Source of the DNA: Micropterix aruncella
Taxonomy: Eukaryota > Arthropoda > Insecta > Lepidoptera > Micropterigidae
DNA: 64,000 nt
Assembly: GCA_944548615.1 (NCBI GenBank)
Contig: OX155960.1
Coordinates: 16,237,986-16,301,985 of the forward strand
Direction of reading: 5' to 3'
Positions 61,721 through 64,000 of the stretch are shown here, one piece after another. The translations under genes and the position numbers were made by a program. Numbering within the stretch: position 1 is the first letter of the stretch; each line of letters starts with the position of its first letter. A model generated the notes under the pieces. That model saw only the letters and a program-made list of their open reading frames with translations, ran no database searches and was not told the origin of the DNA.

Positions 61721-63250
61721 AAGTAAAAAACTTTTTTTTAAATTAATGAATGTTCTTAATTAAGATTGAATAATAAATAATAATAAATACATAACATTAT
61801 AATACAAATCAAAACACTAAATTTGTACAAATAATACATTGTAAGTAATACAATATGGCAAATACACATATACGTAAATACGATTTTAATAAATAATAAA
61901 TGATATATTAATATACATCCATATATACCACATATTTGTGGTATATAATATATACCACAAATATTAATATATATCAATAATACCTACATATAATTACGTA
62001 ATAAGTACATAACCGATATTTATGTTATGTGTATAAATAAGTAGTGTTAACACAATACTATGGGTACTTAATAGTATATCTATAAAAACCACATATTTTT
62101 TTTAAGAGCCTTATTACAAAATAGCGTAGGTTTAAAATGAGTTGAAAAAATGAACGCATTTTTTTTTTGGATGTAACTATAAAAGATAGGATAAATAAAT
62201 AAATAAATAACTATTCAACCCTGGGAGAAAACCGCGGCACTGAGCGCTCTTCTCTTGCGCAAGCAAATATATACACAATTTCTAATTGTTTTTTGCAGTG
62301 TTTTCTCCTTTCTAATGACAATAATTTATATTATGTCGTATTGCTAAAAGAGTGAACTTTAATATAGTATAAGTATTATATAAGAATCTTATTTTATTTC
62401 TGAGAAAATTAGAATGATACAGGAAGATTTTTTTTAATTTTGTGTAATTGTAAGTAATGTATACCTTGGATATGTGGTCAAAAAACGAAAAAATAAAGCC
62501 GTAGTGTACATCAAGAATACATGACGGACATAAAAAAAAATAGTATACGGTTTTCGTTGTAGTGATATTACTGTATTAAGGAGTTCAAAGTTTGCCTTCC
62601 GAGCGTTTTACGAATAACGACTTTCGGAAAATGGGCTGAATAAGTAAATAATATTCGTTATATCTAAAATTAAAGGCCGCTATGGTCAACATCAAGAAAT
62701 GGTCCAGGTAATTCAGTAATTAAAGTTTGTAGAAATCTCTTCATTTCTTGGAATTAGAACGCCAAAAATCCACTTTTCTTGCCTTTCTGGAAAAAATATG
62801 TGATAGGGCTCTTAATAACATTTTTTTTCGAAATTTTACGATTTCGTATTTTATAAAATTTTCAATTTCTGAACTATCTTAACAGTCCTATGTAAATAGC
62901 TAGTTATCTGCTTCCATATTTTATATTTATTTTAACATTCGTTTATCCATAAAACCTATTATTTTTTAATTTATTCATAAAACCAATTAATTGGTTGGGG
63001 GAGGGGGGGAAGGGTGTTCCGCCACCTAGTTAAGTCATTTAGTTTTATCATTCTCTTAGACATTACGACAATACCAATATGTAGAAAGTAGATACCTATT
63101 ACAAAATGTACATAATTTTATAGATTAGTTTTATCTCTTATTACATTATAGCTCATTTAATATTTACAATAATTGCAATCATAAATCTTATTAGGTATTT
63201 CTAGAAATGCTCTGATTATATTTTATAATATTATATTATATGAAATGATC
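61721..63250. other. AT-rich, no recognised gene
   Basis: A palindromic ATATACCACA/TGTGGTATAT cluster lies at 61915-61965. AAAT runs near 62187-62200 look like a retroposon tail. 62995-63012 is a G-run edge. No protein-like frame. Confidence 0.35.
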
Positions 63251-63254
63251 AACT

Positions 63255-63775
63255 AGAGTTGTCAACTACAACGGGCGAACCCGTTACCTCAAGAAGTTTT
63301 AACAATTAGTCGTTCTATCCCCCTGGAGTGAGCGCAGAAGACTTGGACAAAAGAGTCCACCGTCAAGTTCCGCCATATGCCCGTAAGAGGCCAACGACTT
63401 AACCGCGAGATTACCCAGCGGGCTTACACTCACGCCCTTACTTCCAATTGCGACCAGATTACTCCTGTCTCTCGATTGGTTTGGAGTTCGAGGTCGCTTG
63501 CGCGGTCCTCTCCCTTACGAAGCGGTGAAACGGTGTATACCGAATCTATCGCGGACCACGGCATCCTTTGCCCGGCTGTTCATCCAGGATCGGGTAGCCG
63601 ATGGTCGTTTCAAGAGCAGTCGCTTTAAGGTCCGCAACCACCCCCGCTCTATAGGAAACAGTACTGCTTCCAGACTCCCCCGACTGTTAGTCAGAGTGCA
63701 CAGTCGATTGGATACGGTTCGCAGACCGTTCAGGAGCGCCAGAAGGTAGATTCCTAGGAGAAACTAGCACTAAGG
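63255..63775 (-). repeat. Family A dispersed repeat, minus copy
   Basis: Reverse of 2380-2910: GGGCGAACCCGTTACCTCAA, CTTGGACAAAAGAGTCC, TAACCGCGAGATTACCCAGC, GAGTTCGAGGTCGCTTGCGC, GGTGAAACGGTGTATACCGA, CCCCCGCTCTATAGGAAACA, CAGACTCCCCCGACTGTTAG and GTGCACAGTCGATTGG. It appears less diverged than the other copies and shares the frame-like phrases SSRSLARSSPLRSGE with 11.9 kb. Confidence 0.7.
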
Positions 63776-64000
63776 CCAGAGTCCTGGTTTGGTGTTATAT
63801 AACCGGCGTGCACGGGAGATAGGATTTATGAAAAGATTGATTTGTCTGCCAAATCGGAATGTGAAATCGTAAGTGCTTCCTTAGTCGTCTGGACGGTCGC
63901 TCCTAATAAAACGTATGCGTCTATCCCACCGTTAAGGAGCTTGTGCAGAAACATCAGGCTTCCGCAATCCCTTCTCTTCTTAAAAGTAAAAATCTTCTTA
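63776..64000. other. Window end, no recognised feature
   Basis: Possibly the remainder of the family A copy (CGTCTGGACGGTCGCTCC), cut by the window edge. Confidence 0.3.

Overview
This 64 kb window is eukaryotic, AT-rich and almost wholly made of transposable elements, their fossils and tandem repeats. I found no intact host protein gene, no rRNA or tRNA gene, and nothing bacterial. The mix of elements (CR1/Jockey-type LINEs with a PHD/FP-like ORF1, RTE-type and Penelope-type relics, BEL/Pao, a Gypsy element primed by a tRNA-Lys-like site, hAT, and short elements with an ACTAGCTG end) fits an arthropod. My inference is a moth or butterfly (Lepidoptera), in an intergenic, intronic or heterochromatic block. 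Many apparent long frames are artefacts: they read TA microsatellites as Ile-Tyr, read GACC repeats as Ser-Val-Gly-Arg, or begin at GTG or TTG.

Layout. 1-6.6 kb: a LINE 3' tail, pieces of a dispersed repeat (family A), a 122-bp minisatellite, and a repeat (family B) present as a near-perfect 300-bp inverted pair plus a direct copy, all beside long TA tracts. 6.6-14.1 kb: relics of a LINE C-terminus, a BEL/Pao element (gag to reverse transcriptase, minus strand), a LINE with a terminal zinc knuckle, a Penelope-type GIY-YIG endonuclease, and several perfect DNA palindromes. 14.5-16.7 kb: a hAT element with an 8-bp target duplication, nested in a larger element with inverted ends. 16.8-22.4 kb: a tandem repeat split by a nearly complete LINE with two long open frames. 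22.4-34.9 kb: LINE fragments, a 973-bp fold-back element and a 292-bp tandem duplication. 35.0-41.6 kb: a Gypsy element with two 1322-bp LTRs that look identical, an open protease-tail/RT/RNase H/integrase frame and no gag, inserted into a TA tract. 41.7-42.9 kb: two tandem copies of family B. 43-64 kb: more LINE 3' ends, minisatellites, a GC-rich spot that may be a host first exon (44.8 kb), family B hairpins in TA tracts (55.8-57.1 kb), an RTE-type relic (58.4-59.0 kb) and further family A and I copies.

How the parts relate. Only two elements look recently active. The LINE at 17.3-22.2 kb has open ORF1 and ORF2 but lost the start of ORF1 on insertion. The Gypsy copy lacks gag and the catalytic half of protease, yet has matching LTRs, so it probably moved with Gag supplied by another copy. 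The most unusual structure is family B: divergent copies across 50 kb keep the same GTAAGT splice-donor-like junction, nearly always carry a long TA tract at the same internal position, and three times form head-to-head hairpins.
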